A stretch of DNA of 64,000 bases. It comes from Pseudactinotalea suaedae (GTDB lineage: Bacteria; Actinomycetota; Actinomycetes; Actinomycetales; Beutenbergiaceae). Below, one piece after another: positions 26,148 to 36,732 of the stretch (within the stretch, counting starts at the first letter, position 1; every line of letters starts with the position of its first letter). The notes below the pieces were generated by a model. The model searched no databases. It was not told the DNA's origin and was given only the letters and a program-made list of their open reading frames with translations. Position numbers and translations under genes: made by a program. The stretch is taken from positions 372,001 through 436,000 of the forward strand of contig NZ_WNXY01000001.1 of assembly GCF_009733815.1 (NCBI RefSeq). Reading direction: 5' to 3'.

Positions 26148-27237
26148 GTCCGGGTTACGGGTCGGCGCGATCCGTGGCGTCCCGATCTACCTCACGCCCG
26201 GCTGGGCGCTCATCACCGTCGTCCTCATGGTGGTGTTCACGCCGACCGTGGCCCGCGTGCTCGGCCTCGACCTGGTGCCCGCCGCGCTGGTGGCGGCCGG
26301 CATCCCGCTGCTGCTGGCGCTCAGCGTGCTCGCCCACGAGCTCGCGCACGGGCTGACGGCGCAGCGGCTCGGCATCCCCGTCCGGGAGTACGTGCTGTCG
26401 TTGTGGGGCGGTCACACCTCGTTCCACGACGAGATCGCCCGGCCCGGCGCGTCCGCCCTGGTGGCCGTCGTGGGGCCCGCCACCAACGGGGTGCTGGCGC
26501 TGGTGTTCACCGCGACCAGCTCGGCCACCTCCTCACCGGCGACCTCGCTGGTGCTGTCGGCGGTGGCGTTCACCAACGTGTTCGTGGCGGTCTTCAACGC
26601 GATCCCGGCGCTGCCGATGGACGGTGGCCGCCTCCTCGAGGCGCTGGTGTGGAAGGTGCGCGACGACCGCGACCTGGGCACCCTGGTCGCCGCCCGGGTG
26701 GGTCAGGTCGTCGCCGTCCTCGTCGGCCTGACCGGCGTGTACCTCGGCGCCCTCACCGGGTCCCAGAACTGGATCACGCTGATCTGGGGTCTGCTGCTCG
26801 CCTCGGTGCTCTGGCAGGGCGCTGCCGCCAACGCGCGCCTGGCCACCGCACGCCGCGCCACCCGCGACGTCGACCTGATGGCCTGGGCCGTCCCGGTCGC
26901 CGTGCTGGACCAGGACGCGCCGATCCCGGCGCTGCGCGGGGTCGACGGCGGAACGATCGTGCTGCTCTCGGGTCCCGATGGTCGGCCGGTCGCCTGGGTC
27001 CAGCCCGCGGCGGTGCAGTCGGTACCGCCGGAGGCGATCGCCACCACGCCGCTGGCGGCCGTGGCTGCGCGACTTCCCGCCGAGGCGCTGCTGCTCACCC
27101 ACCAGGGCTCGGCCGCGGTGGGTCAGCTCGCCCGCGCTGCCCGGGCGGGCGCGAGGTTCGTGGTGCTGGTCGGGCTGGACGGGCGGGCGCTCGCCGCGGT
27201 CGACGTGCTCGACGCCAGCCGGCGGCTGCCGCGCTGA
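26140..27237 (+). CDS. M50 site-2 protease family zinc metalloprotease
   Basis: 365 residues. Membrane helices carry the zinc site LAHELAHGL and the second motif NAIPALPMDGGRLLEAL. The C-terminal region (from about 250) is a degraded CBS-like pair in the cytoplasm (PVAVLDQDAPIPALRG, FVVLVGLDGRALAAVDV). Proteases of this type cut membrane-bound substrates such as anti-sigma factors, like Rip proteins in mycobacteria. A link with RskA in this window is only a thought. GTG 26140 overlaps the HAD stop by eight bases. Confidence 0.88.
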   Translation: MRRSGLRVGAIRGVPIYLTPGWALITVVLMVVFTPTVARVLGLDLVPAALVAAGIPLLLALSVLAHELAHGLTAQRLGIPVREYVLSLWGGHTSFHDEIARPGASALVAVVGPATNGVLALVFTATSSATSSPATSLVLSAVAFTNVFVAVFNAIPALPMDGGRLLEALVWKVRDDRDLGTLVAARVGQVVAVLVGLTGVYLGALTGSQNWITLIWGLLLASVLWQGAAANARLATARRATRDVDLMAWAVPVAVLDQDAPIPALRGVDGGTIVLLSGPDGRPVAWVQPAAVQSVPPEAIATTPLAAVAARLPAEALLLTHQGSAAVGQLARAARAGARFVVLVGLDGRALAAVDVLDASRRLPR

Positions 27238-27283
27238 GCGGCGTGGACGTCGGGGCACCGGCTGGTTCCTACACTTGCCCCTC

Positions 27284-28321
27284 GTGACCACAGCCCCCAT
27301 CGGTGCCCAGATGCGCCGCGGACCGTTCCGGAACGGCGAGCGCGTCCAGCTCACCGACCCCAAGGGGCGGTTGACCACGATGACGCTCGGCGTCGGCAAC
27401 ACCTTCCACACGCACAAGGGATCGTTCGCCCACGACGAGCTGATCGGCGCGCCCGAGGGCACGGTGATCTCGACGAGCGGGGGAGTGGAGTACCTGGCGC
27501 TGCGCCCGCTGCTCGCCGACTACGTGCTCTCGATGCCCCGCGGTGCCGCGGTCATCTACCCCAAGGACGCCGCCCAGATCGTCACGCAGGCCGACATCTA
27601 CCCCGGCGCCCGGGTGGTCGAGGCGGGCGTGGGGTCCGGCGCGCTGACGCTCTCGCTGCTGCGCGCGGTCGGTGAGGGCGGCTCGCTGCTGAGCATCGAG
27701 CGCCGCGAGGACTTCGCCGAGATCGCCCGCGGCAACGTCCAGACCTTCTTCGGCGGCGACCACCCGGCGTGGGAGCTGCGCACCGGTGACCTGCAGGACG
27801 TGCTGCCGGGCGCCGTCGAGGCCGGCTCGGTCGACCGGGTGGTGCTCGACATGCTGGCGCCGTGGGAGTGCTTCGAGGCGGTCGAGCACGCGCTCGCCCC
27901 CGGCGGTGTGCTGCTGGCCTATCTCGCGACCACCACCCAGCTGTCCCGGTTCGCCGAGGACGCCAAGGACCGCGGCAGCTGGACCGAGCCGGTCGCGTGG
28001 GAGTCGATGGTGCGCGGCTGGCACCTCGAGGGCCTGTCGGTGCGCCCGGACCACCGGATGGTCGCCCACACGGGATTCCTGGTGACCACACGCAAGATGG
28101 CGCCTGGCGTGAACGCGCCGATCCGCCGTCGTCGGCCCGCCCCGGGGGCCTACAGCGAACCGGTCAACGACTTCGAGACGGCCGACCTCGCCGCCGACGT
28201 CGGCGAGCGCGGCGTGTCCGCCAAGAAGGTCCGGCGGGTGCTGCGCGCGCACGAGGCCGATCGCTCCAGGCGGGCCGAGCCCGCCGACGGCGAGACGGCT
28301 GCGCCCGACCCGCAGGACTGA
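27284..28321 (+). CDS. trmI: tRNA (adenine-58-N1)-methyltransferase TrmI
   Basis: 345 residues. N-terminal beta domain (RGPFRNGERVQLTDPKGR, FHTHKGSFAHDELIG), then a Rossmann methyltransferase domain with the SAM loop VVEAGVGSGALTLSLLRAVG and LSIERREDFAEIARGNV, and VDRVVLDMLAPWECF. The tail after about residue 275 is basic and probably disordered, longer than the minimal family. It makes m1A58 in the T-loop. It sits directly before arc/mpa, as in mycobacteria. GTG is leaderless behind TACACT (27270-27275). Confidence 0.92.
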   Translation: MTTAPIGAQMRRGPFRNGERVQLTDPKGRLTTMTLGVGNTFHTHKGSFAHDELIGAPEGTVISTSGGVEYLALRPLLADYVLSMPRGAAVIYPKDAAQIVTQADIYPGARVVEAGVGSGALTLSLLRAVGEGGSLLSIERREDFAEIARGNVQTFFGGDHPAWELRTGDLQDVLPGAVEAGSVDRVVLDMLAPWECFEAVEHALAPGGVLLAYLATTTQLSRFAEDAKDRGSWTEPVAWESMVRGWHLEGLSVRPDHRMVAHTGFLVTTRKMAPGVNAPIRRRRPAPGAYSEPVNDFETADLAADVGERGVSAKKVRRVLRAHEADRSRRAEPADGETAAPDPQD

Positions 28322-28336
28322 CCTATCGTTGAGGAC

Positions 28337-30010
28337 ATGACGGAGCAGGTCCCAGGCAGGGTCGGTGGCGGTGGCCGCGACGCCGAGAAGCGGCTGGTCG
28401 ACCTGCAGGCCAAGAACGAGCGGCTCGTCTCCGCCCTGACGGCCGCCCGCACCCAGATGGTCGAGCTGCGCGCCCAGCTCGAGGAGATGACCAGGCCCCC
28501 GGGCTCCTACGCGGTGTTCGTGCGCGCGCACGAGGACCGCTCGGTCGACGTGATGTCCTCGGGACGCAAGCTGCGGGTCGGGACCTCGCCGAGCGTCGCG
28601 ATCGACGAGCTCCGACCGGGGCAGGAGGTCCAGCTCAACGAGGCGATGACCGTGGTCGGCGCCGGCGCGTACGAGCCGGTCGGCGAGCTGGTCACCGTCA
28701 AGGAGGTGCTCGACGAGGAGCGGGTGCTCGCCGTCGGGCGGGCCGACGAGGAGCGCGTGCTGCGGCTCTCGGGGCCGCTCGCGCAGGCCGGTGTCCGCGT
28801 GGGCGACGCGCTCACGGTGGACACCCGCACCGGATTCACGTTCGAGCGGATCCCGCGCTCCGACGTCGAGGACCTCATGCTCGAGGAGGTGCCCGACGTC
28901 GAGTACTCCGACATCGGCGGCCTCGCCGCCCAGATCGAGCAGATCCGCGACGCCGTCGAGCTGCCGTTCCTGCACCCCGACCTGTTCCGCGAGCACGGGC
29001 TCAAGCCGCCGAAGGGCCTGCTGCTCTACGGCCCGCCCGGGTGCGGCAAGACGCTGATCGCCAAGGCGGTCGCGACCTCGCTCGCGGCGACCGCGCTCGC
29101 GAAGCGGGCCGAGTCCGAGGGCGCCCTCGAGCCCGACACGACCGGCAGGCCGAAGAGCTACTTCCTCAACATCAAGGGCCCTGAGCTCCTGAACAAGTTC
29201 GTCGGCGAGACCGAGCGACACATCCGCCTGATCTTCTCCCGTGCGCGGGAGAAGGCCTCCCAGGGCATCCCCGTGGTCGTGTTCTTCGACGAGATGGAGT
29301 CGCTCTTCCGCACCCGGGGGACCGGGGTGAGCTCCGACGTCGAGACCACGATCGTGCCCCAGCTGCTCAGCGAGATCGACGGCGTCGAGCGCCTCGAGAA
29401 CGTCATCGTGATCGGCGCCTCGAACCGTGAGGACATGATCGACCCGGCGATCCTGCGCCCCGGGCGCCTCGACGTGAAGATCAAGATCGAACGGCCCGAC
29501 GCCGAGTCGGCGCGCGACATCTTCGCCAAGTACCTCACGGCGGACCTGCCGATCCACCCCGACGACCTGGCCGAGCACGACGGCGACCCCCAGGCCGCCG
29601 TGGAGGCGATGATCGAGCGCGTGGTCGGGCGGATGTACGCCGAGGACCCCGAGAACCAGTTCCTCGAGGTCACCTATGCCAGCGGGGACAAGGAGGTCCT
29701 GTACTTCAAGGACTTCAGCTCCGGCGCGATGATCGCCAACATCGTGGACCGCGCCAAGAAGAACGCGATCAAGGACCTGCTGGCGACCGGTGTGCGCGGC
29801 ATCCGCGTCGAGCACATGCTCGACGCCTGCCTCGCCGAGTTCCACGAGAACGAGGACCTGCCCAACACCACCAACCCCGACGACTGGGCCCGCGTGTCCG
29901 GCAAGAAGGGGGAGCGGATCGTCTTCATCCGCACGATCGTGCAGCACAAGGGCGCCTCGGAGTCCGGCCGCACGATCGAGAACGTCTCCCAGACCGGTCA
30001 GTACCTGTAG
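28337..30010 (+). CDS. arc: Proteasome-associated AAA+ ATPase Arc/Mpa
   Basis: 557 residues. An N-terminal coiled coil ([20 protein letters not shown]) captures Pup. Two OB folds cover about 55-200, and the AAA+ module has Walker [17 protein letters not shown], Walker [13 protein letters not shown] and arginine-finger region [12 protein letters not shown]. It unfolds pupylated proteins and feeds them into the 20S core. The C-terminus TGQYL keeps the penultimate Tyr that docks into the core. Leaderless ATG 28337 follows TATCGT (28324-28329). It is transcribed toward dop, pup, prcB, prcA and pafA. Confidence 0.96.
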   Translation: MTEQVPGRVGGGGRDAEKRLVDLQAKNERLVSALTAARTQMVELRAQLEEMTRPPGSYAVFVRAHEDRSVDVMSSGRKLRVGTSPSVAIDELRPGQEVQLNEAMTVVGAGAYEPVGELVTVKEVLDEERVLAVGRADEERVLRLSGPLAQAGVRVGDALTVDTRTGFTFERIPRSDVEDLMLEEVPDVEYSDIGGLAAQIEQIRDAVELPFLHPDLFREHGLKPPKGLLLYGPPGCGKTLIAKAVATSLAATALAKRAESEGALEPDTTGRPKSYFLNIKGPELLNKFVGETERHIRLIFSRAREKASQGIPVVVFFDEMESLFRTRGTGVSSDVETTIVPQLLSEIDGVERLENVIVIGASNREDMIDPAILRPGRLDVKIKIERPDAESARDIFAKYLTADLPIHPDDLAEHDGDPQAAVEAMIERVVGRMYAEDPENQFLEVTYASGDKEVLYFKDFSSGAMIANIVDRAKKNAIKDLLATGVRGIRVEHMLDACLAEFHENEDLPNTTNPDDWARVSGKKGERIVFIRTIVQHKGASESGRTIENVSQTGQYL

Positions 30011-30133
30011 CGACGCGCTTCGGGGTCGTTCCGGGCCACCCGCTGGACCGCCGTCACCCCAGAGCGCTTTCCCGCGGGCGAGGTGCGTGACCAGGTGCGG
30101 ACCTCGACCGGGTGCGCACCTAGGGTTGAGCCC

Positions 30134-31738
30134 GTGACTGTGCGACGCATCATGGGCATCGAGACGGAGTACGGGATCCTCGGGGTCCGCGACCCCGGTG
30201 CCAACCCGATGATGCTCAGCGCGCAGGTGGTGACCGCGTACGCGAACGAGGGGGTCGCGGGCGGTGCCCGCGCGCGCTGGGACTACGCCGACGAGGACCC
30301 GCTGCGGGACGCGCGGGGCTGGCGGCTGGACCGCAGCGCCGCCCACCCGAGCCAGCTCACCGACGACGAGAGCAGCCCCGCACCGGACGGCGGGTGGAGC
30401 GTCACGCAGCGGCAGCGGCCTGCCCCGGACCCCGAGCAGGGTGTCGTCTCCAACGTGATCCTGCCCAACGGTGCCCGGTTCTACGTGGACCACGCCCACC
30501 CCGAGTACTCGGGGCCGGAGGTGACCAACCCGCGTGACGCGGTCGTCTGGGACCGCGCTGGCGACGAGATCCTGCTGCGCAGCTCGCGGCTGCTGGCCCA
30601 GATCCCCGGCATGCCGGAGGTCGCGCTCTACAAGAACAACGCCGACGGCAAGGGCGCCAGCTACGGCACGCACGAGAACTACCTGATGGACCGTGCGGTG
30701 CCGTTCACCGACATCGTGACGATGCTGACGCCGTTCCTGGTGACCCGGCCGGTGTTCGCCGGCGCGGGGCGGGTCGGGCTGGGGCAGCGCGGCGAGCGTG
30801 CCGGGTTCCAGCTGACCCAGCGCGCGGACTACCTCGAGGCCGAGGTCGGGCTCGAGACCACGCTGCGGCGACCCATCATCAACACCCGTGACGAGCCGCA
30901 CGCCGACTCGGAGCGGTTCCGGCGGCTGCACGTGATCGTCGGCGACGCCAACCTGCTCGAGGTGGCGACCTACCTCAAGCTGGGGACCACGGCGCTGGTG
31001 CTGTGGCTGCTGGAGCACACCGGGGTGCCGTGGGAGCTGGACTCGCTCGCGCTCGCCGACCCCGTCCGGGCCGCGCACGAGGTCAGCCACGACCTGAGCC
31101 TGTCCGCACCCCTGGACCTCGCCGACGGGCGCACCATGACCGCGCTGGCGATCCAGCGCGTGTACGCCGAGACCGTGGCCGCCGCTCTCGAGGAGGGCGC
31201 CACCACGGGGGAGGCGCCCGACGGCGTGACCGCCGACGTCGTGCGTCGCTGGATCGACCTGCTCGACCGGCTGGGGACCGACCCCGCCGGCTGCGCACGC
31301 GAGGTCGAGTGGCTCGCCAAGCTCCGCGTGCTCGAGGGCATGCGTCGCCGCGACCAGATCGGCTGGGACCACCCGCGCATCGCGGCGCTGGACCTGCAGT
31401 GGTCCGACCTGCGCCCCGAGCGGAGCGTCTACCGCAAGCTCGCGGCCGCCGGCGCGGTGGAGCTGCTGGTCACCGAGGCCGAGGTCGAGCGGGCGATCGC
31501 GCATGCACCGACCGACACGCGTGCCTACTTCCGTGGCGAGTGCATCCGCCGCTACCCCGAGGCGATCGCCTCGGCCAACTGGGACGCCGTGGTGTTCGAC
31601 GTCAGCGGCCAGCGCCACCTCCAGCGGGTGCCGATGCCCGACCCGCACCGCGGCACGGTCGACCACGTCGGCGAGCTGCTGGCCAGCCACACCGACGCGG
31701 CCTCGCTGCTCGCGGCGTTGTCCGGACCGGCCACGTAG
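30134..31738 (+). CDS. dop: Depupylase/deamidase Dop
   Basis: 534 residues, carboxylate-amine ligase fold related to glutamine synthetase. ATP/Mg motif IMGIETEYGILGV at the N-terminus, PNGARFYVDHAHPEYSGPE, KGASYGTHENYLMDR and [20 protein letters not shown]. The insertion after the first motif (RDPGANPMMLSAQVVTAYAN) is the Dop-loop region absent from PafA. It turns the C-terminal Gln of Pup into Glu and also removes Pup from targets. GTG is leaderless behind TAGGGT (30121-30126). The gap before it (30011-30133) shows no other gene. Confidence 0.95.
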   Translation: MTVRRIMGIETEYGILGVRDPGANPMMLSAQVVTAYANEGVAGGARARWDYADEDPLRDARGWRLDRSAAHPSQLTDDESSPAPDGGWSVTQRQRPAPDPEQGVVSNVILPNGARFYVDHAHPEYSGPEVTNPRDAVVWDRAGDEILLRSSRLLAQIPGMPEVALYKNNADGKGASYGTHENYLMDRAVPFTDIVTMLTPFLVTRPVFAGAGRVGLGQRGERAGFQLTQRADYLEAEVGLETTLRRPIINTRDEPHADSERFRRLHVIVGDANLLEVATYLKLGTTALVLWLLEHTGVPWELDSLALADPVRAAHEVSHDLSLSAPLDLADGRTMTALAIQRVYAETVAAALEEGATTGEAPDGVTADVVRRWIDLLDRLGTDPAGCAREVEWLAKLRVLEGMRRRDQIGWDHPRIAALDLQWSDLRPERSVYRKLAAAGAVELLVTEAEVERAIAHAPTDTRAYFRGECIRRYPEAIASANWDAVVFDVSGQRHLQRVPMPDPHRGTVDHVGELLASHTDAASLLAALSGPAT

Positions 31739-31740
31739 CG

Positions 31741-31779
31741 GTGCCGCTGCTGCCGCTCGTGAGCGGCAGGAGCAGGCAC
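31741..31779 (+). terminator. Terminator hairpin between dop and pup
   Basis: CTGCCGCT/AGCGGCAG around CGTG, with an outer GTGCC/GGCAC stem across a small internal loop. It begins two bases after the dop stop and ends before the pup -10 box, so it separates dop from the pup operon. Confidence 0.7.
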
Positions 31780-31791
31780 CACACACACGAC

Positions 31792-31797
31792 TAGGAT
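31792..31797 (+). promoter_or_regulatory. -10 box TAGGAT of the pup-prcBA-pafA operon
   Basis: TAGGAT lies 32 bases before the pup start. An AGGAGGAG ribosome site (31817-31824) then precedes GTG 31830, so pup has a true leader, unlike most genes around it, in keeping with high output of Pup. Confidence 0.5.
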
Positions 31798-31829
31798 CGA
31801 ACCCGAGCACCACACCAGGAGGAGCCAGC

Positions 31830-32021
31830 GTGTCGTCGCAGCAGTTCGAGAACCGTCAGAACCCCGACCCGCCGGACGACGAGACGCCGCCGCCGCCCAA
31901 GGCAGCCGCCGCGTCCGCCAACGAGGCGGAGGTGGACTCCCTGCTCGCGGAGATCGACGACGTCCTCGAGACCAACGCCGAGACCTTCGTGCGTGGCTTC
32001 GTGCAGAAGGGCGGCCAGTGA
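31830..32021 (+). CDS. pup: Prokaryotic ubiquitin-like protein Pup
   Basis: 63 residues, polar and disordered at the N-terminus, with the coiled-coil-binding helix [20 protein letters not shown] and the C-terminus VQKGGQ. The terminal Gln means Dop must deamidate it to Glu before PafA can couple it to lysines of targets. Strong ribosome site AGGAGGAG. First gene of the pup-prcB-prcA-pafA operon. Confidence 0.97.
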   Translation: MSSQQFENRQNPDPPDDETPPPPKAAAASANEAEVDSLLAEIDDVLETNAETFVRGFVQKGGQ

Positions 32022-32079
32022 TCACCGCTCCGAGCACGTCCGTGCTGCGCCCCTCCGCACGCCTCTGCGGGGACCCCGA

Positions 32080-32922
32080 GTGAGCGGTGTCGACCCCGGC
32101 GGCCGCCTCCCCGCCGCGTTCACCACGCCCGGGAGCGCCTCGTTCACCGAGTTCCTCGCCTCGTACGCGCCCGACCTGCTGCCCGGCCGGCGGCAGGACC
32201 TGAGCGGGACCGAGTCGCTCGCGCACGTGAGCCCGCACGCGACCACGATCGTGGCGCTCACCTACGCCGGCGGCATCGTGATGGCCGGTGACCGCCGCGC
32301 GACCATGGGCACCCAGATCGCGCACCGTCAGATCGAGAAGGTGTTCCCGGCCGACGACTTCTCCGCGATCGGGATCGCCGGCACCGCCGGCCTCGCGGTC
32401 GAGCTGGTGCGGCTGTTCCAGCTCGAGCTTGAGCACTTCGAGAAGATCGAGGGCTCCCGGCTCTCGCTCGAGGGCAAGGCCAACCGGCTCGCCACCATGG
32501 TCCGGTCCAACCTCAGCCTCGCGATCCAGGGCCTCGCCGCCATCCCGCTGTTCGGCGGCTACGACCTGCAGCGCCAGATCGGCCGGATCTTCTCCTACGA
32601 CGTCGTCGGCGGCCGTTACGAGGAGCAGGACCACCACAGCGTCGGCTCCGGCTCGGTGTATGCGCGCGGCTCGCTGAAGAAGCTCTGGAGCCACGGCCTC
32701 GACGCCGACGAGGCGGTCCAGGTCGCGCTGCACGCGCTGGTCGACGCCGCCGACGAGGACTCCGCCACCGGTGGTCCCGACGCGATCCGCGGCATCTACC
32801 CGATCGTCGCCCGTGTCGACGCCGACGGCTACGAGGCGATCACCGCGGCCGACCTCGCCCGGTACACCGAGGTCATCGCCGCGCGACGCACCGCCAGCCC
32901 CGAGCGCGGAGGCGCCTCATGA
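32080..32922 (+). CDS. prcB: 20S proteasome beta subunit PrcB
   Basis: 280 residues. A propeptide of about 54 residues is cut before Thr55 (HATTIVAL), the catalytic N-terminal nucleophile. [20 protein letters not shown] holds the Asp and Lys of the active site; [18 protein letters not shown] and [17 protein letters not shown] are typical. GTG 32080 is chosen for a normal propeptide length; another start nearby cannot be excluded. The stop overlaps prcA by four bases (ATGA), so the two subunits are made together. Confidence 0.96.
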   Translation: MSGVDPGGRLPAAFTTPGSASFTEFLASYAPDLLPGRRQDLSGTESLAHVSPHATTIVALTYAGGIVMAGDRRATMGTQIAHRQIEKVFPADDFSAIGIAGTAGLAVELVRLFQLELEHFEKIEGSRLSLEGKANRLATMVRSNLSLAIQGLAAIPLFGGYDLQRQIGRIFSYDVVGGRYEEQDHHSVGSGSVYARGSLKKLWSHGLDADEAVQVALHALVDAADEDSATGGPDAIRGIYPIVARVDADGYEAITAADLARYTEVIAARRTASPERGGAS

Positions 32923-33617
32923 CCTCCTCGTTCTACGTCTCGCCCGAGCAGCTGATGAAGGACCGGGCCGACTTCGCACGCAAGGGCATCGCGCGAGGTC
33001 GCTCCGTCGTCGTGCTCGGCTACGAGGGCGGCATCGCGTTCGCGACCGAGAACCCCTCCCGGGCGCTGCACAAGATCAGCGAGATCTACGACCGGATCGC
33101 GTTCGCCGCGGTCGGCAAGTACAACGAGTTCGAGAACCTGCGGGTCGCGGGCGTGCGCTACGCCGACATGCGCGGCTACTCCTACGACCGCATCGACGTC
33201 ACCGCGCGAGGCCTGGCCAACGCCTACGCGCAGACGCTCGGCGCGGTGTTCACGACCGAGTCCAAGCCGCTCGAGGTCGAGCTCGCCGTGACCGAGGTGG
33301 GGATCACGCAGGAGCAGGACCAGATCTACCGGCTCTCCTACGACGGCTCCGTCACCGACGAGCCCGGCCGGGTCGTCATGGGCGGTGACGCCGAGCGCCT
33401 CGGCGCGATCGTGGACGCCGCCTGGCGGCCGGGGCTGACGCTCACCGAGGCGATGCAGCTCGCGGTCAGCACGCTCGGCACCGCCGAGGACGGCAGCGTC
33501 CGCGCCATCGAGGCGAGCGCCCTGGAGGCGGCGGTGCTCGACCGGACCCGCAGCCGCCGTGCGTTCCGGCGCCTCGACGCCGACGCCCTCGCCGCGGTGC
33601 TGGCGGACGAGGGGTGA
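32919..33617 (+). CDS. prcA: 20S proteasome alpha subunit PrcA
   Basis: 232 residues. [20 protein letters not shown] forms the gate helix. [40 protein letters not shown] and the [10 protein letters not shown] segment are conserved in actinobacterial alpha subunits. It builds the outer rings that bind the Arc/Mpa C-terminus. Overlaps prcB and pafA by four bases each. Confidence 0.96.
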   Translation: MTSSFYVSPEQLMKDRADFARKGIARGRSVVVLGYEGGIAFATENPSRALHKISEIYDRIAFAAVGKYNEFENLRVAGVRYADMRGYSYDRIDVTARGLANAYAQTLGAVFTTESKPLEVELAVTEVGITQEQDQIYRLSYDGSVTDEPGRVVMGGDAERLGAIVDAAWRPGLTLTEAMQLAVSTLGTAEDGSVRAIEASALEAAVLDRTRSRRAFRRLDADALAAVLADEG

Positions 33618-35023
33618 TCCGGCGCATCTTCGGGCTCGAGACCGAGTTCGGGGTCACCTGCGCGGCGCCGGAGGGTCGCGGGCTCTCCGCCGAGGAGGTC
33701 GCGCGCTACCTGTTCCGCAAGGTCGTCGCCTGGGGGCGCTCGAGCAACGTGTTCCTCGGCAACGGCTCGCGCCTGTACCTCGACGTCGGCTCGCACCCGG
33801 AGTACGCGACCGCCGAGTGCGACGACCTCGCCCAGCTCGTCGCGCACGACAAGGCGGGCGAGCGCATCCTGCAGGGGCTGGTCACGGACGCGCAGGCTCG
33901 GCTCGACGCCGACGGCGTCCCCGGCAAGATCCACCTGTTCAAGAACAACCTCGACTCCGCGGGCAACTCCTACGGCTGCCACGAGAACTACCTGATCCGC
34001 CGGCGCGCCGACTTCGCCCGCACCGCCGAGGTGCTGGTGCCGTTCCTCATCACGCGGCAGATCCTCACCGGTGCCGGGCACGTGCTCGTCACCTCGCGCG
34101 GTCCGCAGTACACCTTCTCCCAGCGCGCGGACCACCTCTGGGAGGCCACGAGCTCGGCCACCACCCGGTCGCGCCCGATCATCAACACCCGCGACGAGCC
34201 GCACGCCGACGCCGAGGAGTACCGGCGCCTGCACGTGATCTCCGGCGACTCCTCGATGTCGCAGACCACCACGATGCTCAAGGTCGGCATGACCGACCTG
34301 GTGCTGCGGATGCTCGAGGCCGGCGCGACGTTCCGTGACTACTCGCTGGAGAACCCGGTCCGGGCGATCCGGGAGATCAGCCACGACCTCACCGGCACGG
34401 CGGCCGTGCCGCTGGCGCGGGGGGAGCGGATCAGCGCGCTCCAGATGCAGACCTCCTACCTCGAGCGGGTACGCGACTTCGTGGACGGCTCCGACGAGCA
34501 CGGGCCGCACGACGCGTGGGTGCTCGACCTGTGGGAGCGGGGCCTTACCGCCCTCGCGTCGGGCGACCTGACGGCCGTGGAGACCGAGCTCGACTGGGTG
34601 ATCAAGAAGCGGCTGATCGATCGCTACCGCAGCAGCCACGACGTCCCGCTGTCGGACCCGCGGATCCGTCGTCTCGACCTGGCCTACCACGACATCTCCC
34701 CGACCGACGGGCTGTTCGCACGGCTGCAGGAGCGCGGCCTCGCGGCCACCGTGGTCGACGAGGCGAGCATCGCGACCGCCGTCGACGTCCCGCCCCAGAC
34801 GACCCGGGCACGGCTGCGCGGCGACTTCGTCCGCGCCGCCACCGCGCGGCGACGTGACTTCACGGTCGACTGGGTGCACCTCAAGGTCAACGACCAGGCA
34901 GGCCGCACGGTGCTGTGCAAGGACCCCTTCCGCAGCGTCGACCCCAGGGTCGACCGGCTGATCGCCGGGCTCGAGTCGGGGGAGCCCACCGGTCCGGTCG
35001 GCGAGCCGCTCACGGGTCTCTGA
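33614..35023 (+). CDS. pafA: Pup-protein ligase PafA
   Basis: 469 residues, paralogous to Dop but without the Dop loop. [52 protein letters not shown] and [20 protein letters not shown] are visible ATP/Mg and Pup-binding motifs. It phosphorylates the Pup C-terminal Glu and joins it to a lysine of the target. GTG 33614 overlaps the prcA stop. Confidence 0.96.
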   Translation: MIRRIFGLETEFGVTCAAPEGRGLSAEEVARYLFRKVVAWGRSSNVFLGNGSRLYLDVGSHPEYATAECDDLAQLVAHDKAGERILQGLVTDAQARLDADGVPGKIHLFKNNLDSAGNSYGCHENYLIRRRADFARTAEVLVPFLITRQILTGAGHVLVTSRGPQYTFSQRADHLWEATSSATTRSRPIINTRDEPHADAEEYRRLHVISGDSSMSQTTTMLKVGMTDLVLRMLEAGATFRDYSLENPVRAIREISHDLTGTAAVPLARGERISALQMQTSYLERVRDFVDGSDEHGPHDAWVLDLWERGLTALASGDLTAVETELDWVIKKRLIDRYRSSHDVPLSDPRIRRLDLAYHDISPTDGLFARLQERGLAATVVDEASIATAVDVPPQTTRARLRGDFVRAATARRRDFTVDWVHLKVNDQAGRTVLCKDPFRSVDPRVDRLIAGLESGEPTGPVGEPLTGL

Positions 35024-35055
35024 CCTCTCATCTGACCCCCGTAGGATCCGAGGCC

Positions 35056-35952
35056 ATGCCCGCGACGCTTCCGCGCCCTGCCCTGCGCGCCCTGGCAGCG
35101 CTGCTCGCGCTGCTGGTCGTCGTGGTGCTGGCGGGTTGTCGGCAGGACCCACCGCCGGAGGACCCGACCGACGGCGTCGAGGTCGCCGGTGAGGTCGGCC
35201 GGCGCCCGATGGTGAGCCTCGAGGTGCCGTTGCAGATCACCGAGGTGATCACGCGCGAGCTGGTCACCGGCGCCGGTGAGGCGCTCGCGGAGGGGGACGC
35301 GGTGATGCTCAGCTACATCGCGTACGACGCGATCACCGGCGAGGTCGTCGAGGACTCCTACGGTGCGCCGCCGCGGATCCTGCTGCTCACCGAGGACGAG
35401 GCGGGCACCCTCTACGAGGAGCTGCTGGGCCGTACCGAGGGCACCCGGCTGCTCCGGCTGGAGCCGGGCACGATGACCGTGCCGGACCCGGTGGTCATCG
35501 TCTACGACATCCTTCCCACCGAGGCGGTCGGCACCCCGCTGGAGGCGCCGGCGGCGCTGCCGCAGGTGGCGACCGTCGACGACGGCACCCCGACGATCAC
35601 GCTCCCCGAGAGCTCGCCGCCCAACTCGCTGACCATCGCCCAGCTCGTCCGCGGCGAAGGGCCGCAGGTGCAGGCCGGTGAGTCCGTGACGGTGCGGTAC
35701 GTGCAGATGGCGTGGTCGACGGGGGAGATCCTCGAGAGCACCTGGGGTCCCGGGTCGGTCCCGGTGACGATCCCGCTGGTCGACCGGATCCCGGGGCTGC
35801 AGGACGGCCTGGTCGACGCCGCCGTGGGCTCCCGCGTGCTGCTCGTGGTGCCGCCGGCGCAGGCCGACGGCACCGACACCATGGTGTTCGTCGTCGACGT
35901 GCTGGCCGTCACCTCCCAGGCCGAGGCCACTCCGGAAGGATCGGGTTCATGA
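35056..35952 (+). CDS. FKBP-type peptidyl-prolyl isomerase lipoprotein
   Basis: 298 residues. Lipoprotein signal ends in VVVLAGC (Cys28). Two FKBP-like domains follow: the first (about 60-155) is divergent, the second (about 190-285) keeps [19 protein letters not shown] and a MVFVVDVL end. It probably helps fold exported proteins at the outer face of the membrane. An FKBP gene after pafA is a familiar arrangement. Leaderless ATG 35056 follows TAGGAT (35042-35047), giving its own promoter next to read-through from pafA. It overlaps hisF in ATGA. Confidence 0.85.
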   Translation: MPATLPRPALRALAALLALLVVVVLAGCRQDPPPEDPTDGVEVAGEVGRRPMVSLEVPLQITEVITRELVTGAGEALAEGDAVMLSYIAYDAITGEVVEDSYGAPPRILLLTEDEAGTLYEELLGRTEGTRLLRLEPGTMTVPDPVVIVYDILPTEAVGTPLEAPAALPQVATVDDGTPTITLPESSPPNSLTIAQLVRGEGPQVQAGESVTVRYVQMAWSTGEILESTWGPGSVPVTIPLVDRIPGLQDGLVDAAVGSRVLLVVPPAQADGTDTMVFVVDVLAVTSQAEATPEGSGS

Positions 35953-36722
35953 CCGTGGCGATCAGGGTGATCCCCTGCCTCGACGTCGACGGCGGTCGCG
36001 TCGTCAAGGGTGTCAACTTCGTCGACCTGGGCGACGTGGGCGACCCCGTCGAGATGGCGCACCTCTACGACACCGAGGGTGCCGACGAGCTCACGTTCCT
36101 CGACATCAGCGCCTCCTCCGACGGCCGCGCCACCACCCTGGAGGTGGTCGGCCGGACCGCCGAGGAGGTCTTCGTACCGCTCACGGTGGGGGGTGGCGTG
36201 CGCTCGGCCGAGGACGTCGCCACGCTGCTGCGCGCCGGCGCCGACAAGGTCGGTGTCAACACGGCGGCGGTCGAGCGGCCGGCTCTGATCGGGGAGATCA
36301 GCCGCCGGTTCGGTGCCCAGGTGCTGGTGCTCTCGGTCGACGCGCGCCGGGTCCGCCCCGGCGACGAGCCGACCCCCTCCGGGTACGAGGTGACGACCCA
36401 CGGCGGCCGCCGCGGCACCGGGCGGGACGCCATCGAGTGGGTGAGCCACGCCGCCGAGGCCGGCGTGGGCGAGATCCTGCTGAACTCGATCGACACCGAC
36501 GGCACCAAGGACGGCTTCGACCTGGAGATGATCGCGGCCGTGCGCGCCGCCGTCGACGTGCCGCTCATCGCCAGCGGCGGCGCCGGCAAGGCCGAGCACT
36601 TCGTCGCGGCGGTGCGCGCCGGCGCGGACGCCGTGCTCGCCGCGAGCGTGTTCCACTTCGGCTGGATGCGCGTCGGCGAGGTCAAGGACGCACTCCGCGA
36701 GGCCGGTTTCCCGGTCCGCTGA
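35949..36722 (+). CDS. hisF: Imidazole glycerol phosphate synthase cyclase subunit HisF
   Basis: 257 residues, (beta/alpha)8 barrel. [18 protein letters not shown] carries the first catalytic Asp, VLSVDARRV the second. The phosphate-binding loops [13 protein letters not shown] and [13 protein letters not shown] are intact. With HisH it forms imidazole glycerol phosphate and AICAR in histidine synthesis; hisH and hisA are not in the window. The start overlaps the FKBP stop. Confidence 0.96.
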   Translation: MTVAIRVIPCLDVDGGRVVKGVNFVDLGDVGDPVEMAHLYDTEGADELTFLDISASSDGRATTLEVVGRTAEEVFVPLTVGGGVRSAEDVATLLRAGADKVGVNTAAVERPALIGEISRRFGAQVLVLSVDARRVRPGDEPTPSGYEVTTHGGRRGTGRDAIEWVSHAAEAGVGEILLNSIDTDGTKDGFDLEMIAAVRAAVDVPLIASGGAGKAEHFVAAVRAGADAVLAASVFHFGWMRVGEVKDALREAGFPVR

Positions 36723-36732
36723 GGCCGCGCGG

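Noticed and set aside
26140-27237. Claiming the site-2 protease cleaves RskA
   Set aside because: They lie 20 kb apart with no shared regulatory motif; the idea rests only on the mycobacterial Rip1 precedent.
27269-31813. Open frame of 1514 codons on the minus strand opposite trmI, arc and dop
   Set aside because: Antisense shadow of three well-identified genes.
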